A DNA stretch of 64,000 nt from Cymbomonas tetramitiformis (lineage: Eukaryota > Chlorophyta > Pyramimonadophyceae > Pyramimonadales > Pyramimonadaceae). This document shows, in pieces, positions 63,122 through 64,000 of this stretch (position 1 is its first letter; each line of letters starts with the position of its first letter). The translations under genes and the position numbers were made by a program. The stretch covers positions 1-64,000 of the forward strand of contig LGRX02003595.1 in assembly GCA_001247695.2 (NCBI GenBank), given 5' to 3'. The notes below the pieces were generated by a model. The model was not told the origin of the DNA, made no database searches, and saw nothing but the letters and a program-made list of their open reading frames with translations.

Positions 63122-64000
63122 ATGACTTCATCCTCAGTTGGGACACCGGCCATGGGCGCTCGTATGCGCCTAGATTCAATCTTTGCTAGGAACGTGGGTG
63201 CTCGCTACAAGAGCACCCCGCAGTCAGCGCATGTTGCACTCGCTGCTGCTGACAAAACACGTAGCAATGCCGTTTTACAATCGTCTTGGGACATTGACGT
63301 TGTGAAGCGTGTTGCGAAGGACACCTTAGGGACGAAGGCGTCCTCCTTTTCCGGAAATGAACCTCATCGACGACTTCTTTGGGACTCCTTGGTGACTGCC
63401 TTGGAGGCTTCTTTTGTCAACAAGGACAACGCCAACGAGGACATCTTTGACCTCGTGGACGTCACCAAAGAGGTTCACCCGATCTTCAACGACATCTTAC
63501 TTCGTGCGTTGGTCTCTTTGACCACGCCCCACTCTCCAGCTCGAAGGTGGGTTGACGCTTCGTCTCGGATCTCTCCGCGCGACGGTAAGCGTGCCCTCCT
63601 TGAGGTGACCAAGCGGTTGCTGCCGCCTGGGCATCGGCCGCTCCGCCATCACGAAGAACTCTTAAGCATTTCTTTTGGTTCATGTGATGACCCTGAACCC
63701 TTGGTCGCACAATTTGACGAGTGTCTAAAAGCCATCGCGGCTAGCGGAGCGGGCCCCCTGGACGACGAGGCCGCCAAGAGGCAGCTGCTGGCGGCACTGG
63801 ACGTCGAGTTCTACAAGGAGGTGGTTACCCCACTTCGCCTCGACACTGAGCTGGCTAAGGTGGGCATTGAGGAGATTTACACACACGTCCTAGAGGTTTG
63901 GTGGTGTGCGAACCCTAATGGCCCTCCCACCCGCCCCAAGACGGCCGCGCCTATCCCGACGCACACGCCTCTCGGATTGGCTTACGCAGGTGACGGGCAG
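63122..64000 (+). CDS. gag: Retrotransposon Gag-like polyprotein, 5' part (runs off the window)
   Basis: An uninterrupted frame of 293 codons from ATG 63122 to the window end. The helical pattern and motifs match gag capsid domains of copia/gypsy type: RRLLWDSLVTALEASF, LLEVTKRLLPPGHR, LVAQFDECLKAIAASG, LLAALDVEFYKEVV and EEIYTHVLEVWW, followed by a Pro-rich linker. No zinc knuckle is reached. Which superfamily it belongs to cannot be said without the downstream pol. It is not related in an obvious way to the Gag of the element at 34455-48205. Confidence 0.6.
   Translation, partial: MTSSSVGTPAMGARMRLDSIFARNVGARYKSTPQSAHVALAAADKTRSNAVLQSSWDIDVVKRVAKDTLGTKASSFSGNEPHRRLLWDSLVTALEASFVNKDNANEDIFDLVDVTKEVHPIFNDILLRALVSLTTPHSPARRWVDASSRISPRDGKRALLEVTKRLLPPGHRPLRHHEELLSISFGSCDDPEPLVAQFDECLKAIAASGAGPLDDEAAKRQLLAALDVEFYKEVVTPLRLDTELAKVGIEEIYTHVLEVWWCANPNGPPTRPKTAAPIPTHTPLGLAYAGDGQ

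Overview
This is eukaryotic nuclear DNA. Both cellular genes that can be fully reconstructed, a C-terminal-motor kinesin and an ABCG half-transporter, have many short exons bounded by GT-AG introns, and the exon phases add up exactly across each gene. Mobile DNA fills much of the rest. A unicellular alga or flagellate protist is the best guess; a prasinophyte-type green alga would fit, but nothing here proves the taxon.

Layout. 1-8559: a GC-rich kinesin-14 gene on the + strand (12 exons), with a repetitive coiled coil first and the motor last; its introns hold minisatellites and a small dispersed repeat. 8560-11850: an AT-richer spacer with a 257-bp tandem duplication. 11851-29935: a ten-exon ABCG transporter on the + strand, stretched to 18 kb by introns holding a short foldback element, two 0.83-kb TTAA-flanked piggyBac-like elements in opposite orientation on either side of exon 7, minisatellites and a 263-bp duplication. 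29936-34205: a decayed LTR-element end, a dispersed 255-bp repeat and an orphan one-helix membrane protein. 34455-48205: a complete, recent 13.75-kb Ty3/gypsy retrotransposon on the - strand (463-bp LTRs differing at two positions by eye, GTAAA target duplication, initiator-Met-type primer site). It has split a small gene whose reading frame is restored when the element and one target duplication are removed.

48409-64000: a mosaic of orphan ORFs and repeats. It holds an 88-bp tandem array, a 3.58-kb DNA element with 55-bp inverted ends (50957-54536) full of palindromic repeats, a tRNA-like foldback element, a 1.78-kb miniature LTR element (58780-60561, TATAT duplication) and, at the right edge, the start of another retrotransposon gag-like gene.

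The most notable system is the Ty3/gypsy element. Besides gag, protease, reverse transcriptase, RNase H, integrase and a chromodomain-like segment, its last ORF carries a C5 cytosine DNA methyltransferase domain at the C terminus and a Dam-like (adenine-methyltransferase-fold) domain between RNase H and integrase. Its coding region is broken by an in-frame UGA and two +1 frame changes, which are either recoding sites or early damage.
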